In this document: positions 62,912 through 64,000 of the stretch, one piece after another
Numbering within the stretch: the first letter of the stretch is position 1
Layout of the letters: every line of letters starts with the position of its first letter
Assembly (NCBI GenBank): GCA_002011075.2
Contig: MTMA02000006.1
Span: 551,374 to 615,373 of the forward strand
DNA from: Candidatus Scotarchaeum otlingeri
Lineage (GTDB): Archaea > Thermoproteota > Nitrososphaeria > Geothermarchaeales > JDFR-13
Length of the DNA stretch: 64,000 nucleotides
Direction: 5' to 3'
The notes under the pieces: generated by a model
The model's database searches: none
Told to the model about the DNA's origin: nothing
Seen by the model: the letters and a program-made list of their open reading frames with translations, nothing else
Position numbers and translations under genes: made by a program

Positions 62912-63625
62912 ATGATCGAGATTAGATTATTTGGAGATATTAGGTATAAGGTCGGTTCTCCATTTATCAAGATAGATGTCTCTAGAGAAGCTAAGATCAA
63001 AGATATTCTAATGGATATAGATGTGGGAGATAAAACATTATATGACAGCGTAGTGAATGGAGATGAGATTAAAGAAGGTCTACGCATATTAATTAACGGC
63101 GTAGATATCAGAAGATTAGATGGCTTAGATACTATTGTTAAAGAAGGAGATACGATCTTTATTGGCCCACCAGTTGTAGGAGGAGGGATGGTGGATATTA
63201 CACCTAAACCATCAGTATATAGAGAATCATTAGCTGAGGGATATATTGTGCTAAAAAAATCAACCATTTCTCTTATAAAAGCGAATAGGGTGGAGAAAGG
63301 GGATATAGTTGAATCCACCAAAATAGCTGCCTTAAATGCAGTCAAGAATACCGCCAATATACTTCCATATTGTCACCCAATAAAGGTTACCGGAGTCGAT
63401 GTTGAAGTTGAAATATTTGATGAGCGTGTTAAAGTAAAGGTATTAGTAAAAAGCATTGAACAAACAGGGGTGGAGATGGAGGCATTGACAGGCGTTATGG
63501 CCGGACTCCTCACTATATGGGATATGGTTAAGAAGTATGAGAAAGACGATAAAGGTAATTATCCAGATACATTAATTACAGATATTAGAGTTGTCTATAA
63601 GCATAAGGATGTGGTTGGGGGTTGA
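62912..63625 (+). CDS. MoaD-MoaC fusion protein (molybdopterin biosynthesis)
   Basis: 237 residues in two fused domains with no stop between. Residues 1-92 are a MoaD ubiquitin-like sulfur carrier ending LDTIVKEGDTIFIGPPVVGGG. Residue 93 is a Met and starts MVDITPK, the normal N-terminus of MoaC, which runs to the end with LPYCHP, QTGVEMEALTGV and LTIWDMVK. MoaC makes cyclic pyranopterin phosphate with MoaA; MoaD donates sulfur in the next step and normally needs a free C-terminal Gly-Gly. In this fusion it is buried. The protein also ends in VVGG instead of the usual MoaC GGKSG tail. Confidence 0.9.
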   Translation: MIEIRLFGDIRYKVGSPFIKIDVSREAKIKDILMDIDVGDKTLYDSVVNGDEIKEGLRILINGVDIRRLDGLDTIVKEGDTIFIGPPVVGGGMVDITPKPSVYRESLAEGYIVLKKSTISLIKANRVEKGDIVESTKIAALNAVKNTANILPYCHPIKVTGVDVEVEIFDERVKVKVLVKSIEQTGVEMEALTGVMAGLLTIWDMVKKYEKDDKGNYPDTLITDIRVVYKHKDVVGG

Positions 63626-64000
63626 AGTATACAGGCCACTCCAAAAAAGAAAAGATAAAGATAAATGCTGTGATTATTACCATCAGTACTAGTAGATACA
63701 AAGCAATTGAGTCCGGCAGAAAGGTAGAGGATCCATCGGGCGATATTATTGAGGAAAGATTAGTTAGATATGGTGTTGATGTTAAGGGTAGGGAAACCGT
63801 CAAAGACGATTTATCAATTATACGTTCGACTATCAAGAAGTGGTTAAGGAAAGTGAATCTAATTATAACTACTGGTGGAACGGGAATATCGCCAAGTGAT
63901 ACTACAATCGAAGCGATAAAGCCTATGCTAGATAAAGAGCTAACATTATTTCCCACTTTATTCGCGTTATATAGCTTAGCGGATGTAGGGACATCCGTAC
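63622..64000 (+). CDS. moaB: MoaB/Mog-family molybdopterin protein (3' end beyond window)
   Basis: The frame opens at TTG 63622, overlapping the MoaC stop by 4 bases (TTGA), and stays open to the right edge; 126 residues are visible. INAVIITISTSRY at the start, DDLSIIRSTI, LIITTGGTGISPSDTTIEAI (the molybdopterin-binding loop) and a final GTSV match MoaB/Mog adenylyltransferases that activate molybdopterin for metal insertion by MoeA. Short distance and overlap indicate one operon with the MoaD-MoaC fusion. The start codon is inferred from the position. Confidence 0.9.
   Translation, partial: MKYTGHSKKEKIKINAVIITISTSRYKAIESGRKVEDPSGDIIEERLVRYGVDVKGRETVKDDLSIIRSTIKKWLRKVNLIITTGGTGISPSDTTIEAIKPMLDKELTLFPTLFALYSLADVGTSV

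Overview
The window reads as a chromosomal segment of a thermophilic archaeon, most likely TACK/Thermoproteota-like; nothing here fixes the lineage more closely. The DNA is AT-rich. Many genes have a TATA-like box about 25-30 bases before the start codon and almost no leader. Coding is dense, with frequent 4-base start/stop overlaps, and GTG or TTG starts are common. The gene families are typically archaeal: stand-alone LigD-type phosphoesterase, Beta_propel protein, DUF1614, DUF134, split methylmalonyl-CoA mutase, orphan ECF S component.

Layout. 1-3.5 kb: CBS protein (cut by the edge), ArsA/Get3-like ATPase with a small partner, LigD-type 3'-phosphoesterase, a decayed acyl-CoA dehydrogenase end and FdhD. 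3.9-14.4 kb: a molybdenum/tungsten respiratory block. It has a Tat-exported tetrathionate-reductase-like complex in ttrBCA order plus a TorD-like chaperone, the cofactor genes mobB and moeA, and a divergent modCABE-like oxyanion transporter operon whose start is covered by a perfect 26-bp palindrome. 14.4-21 kb: DUF1614 membrane protein, a glycerol-3-phosphate-dehydrogenase-like pair, mercuric-reductase-like enzyme, a coiled-coil protein and acyl-CoA dehydrogenase. 21-37.7 kb: three MFS transporters, Lrp regulator, secreted beta-propeller protein, M32 carboxypeptidase, glycosyltransferase, flavin reductase, an ABC exporter, MscS-like channel, DUF134 regulator and other small genes. 36.8-40.8 kb: BtuF-like protein divergent from a complete methylmalonyl-CoA mutase/MeaB operon. 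40.9-56 kb: FAD desaturase-like protein, ABC-2 exporter, nucleotidyltransferase, rhomboid, ECF S component, regulators, a large MMPL/RND protein, a GC-rich candidate small RNA, HtpX, YjbQ, seryl-tRNA synthetase and dCTP deaminase. 56-62 kb: a six-gene MoxR-DUF58-DUF4350-DUF4129 operon. 62-64 kb: endonuclease V divergent from a MoaD-MoaC fusion gene and a MoaB gene cut by the right edge.

How it fits together. The strongest theme is molybdopterin metabolism: uptake (mod), cofactor building (moaD-moaC, moaB, moeA, mobB), sulfuration/insertion (fdhD, torD) and a user enzyme (ttr-like). A second theme is acyl-CoA metabolism: acyl-CoA dehydrogenase plus B12-dependent mutase.

The most unusual observations are the MoaD-MoaC fusion, which buries the diglycine that MoaD normally needs as a free C-terminus; the palindromic operator at the mod promoter; a GlpA-like enzyme that has lost all four cysteines of its BFD-type [2Fe-2S] domain; an FdhD with only one cysteine in its usual CxxC; and the GC-rich candidate C/D-type RNA. 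No CRISPR array, insertion sequence, rRNA or tRNA gene was recognised.
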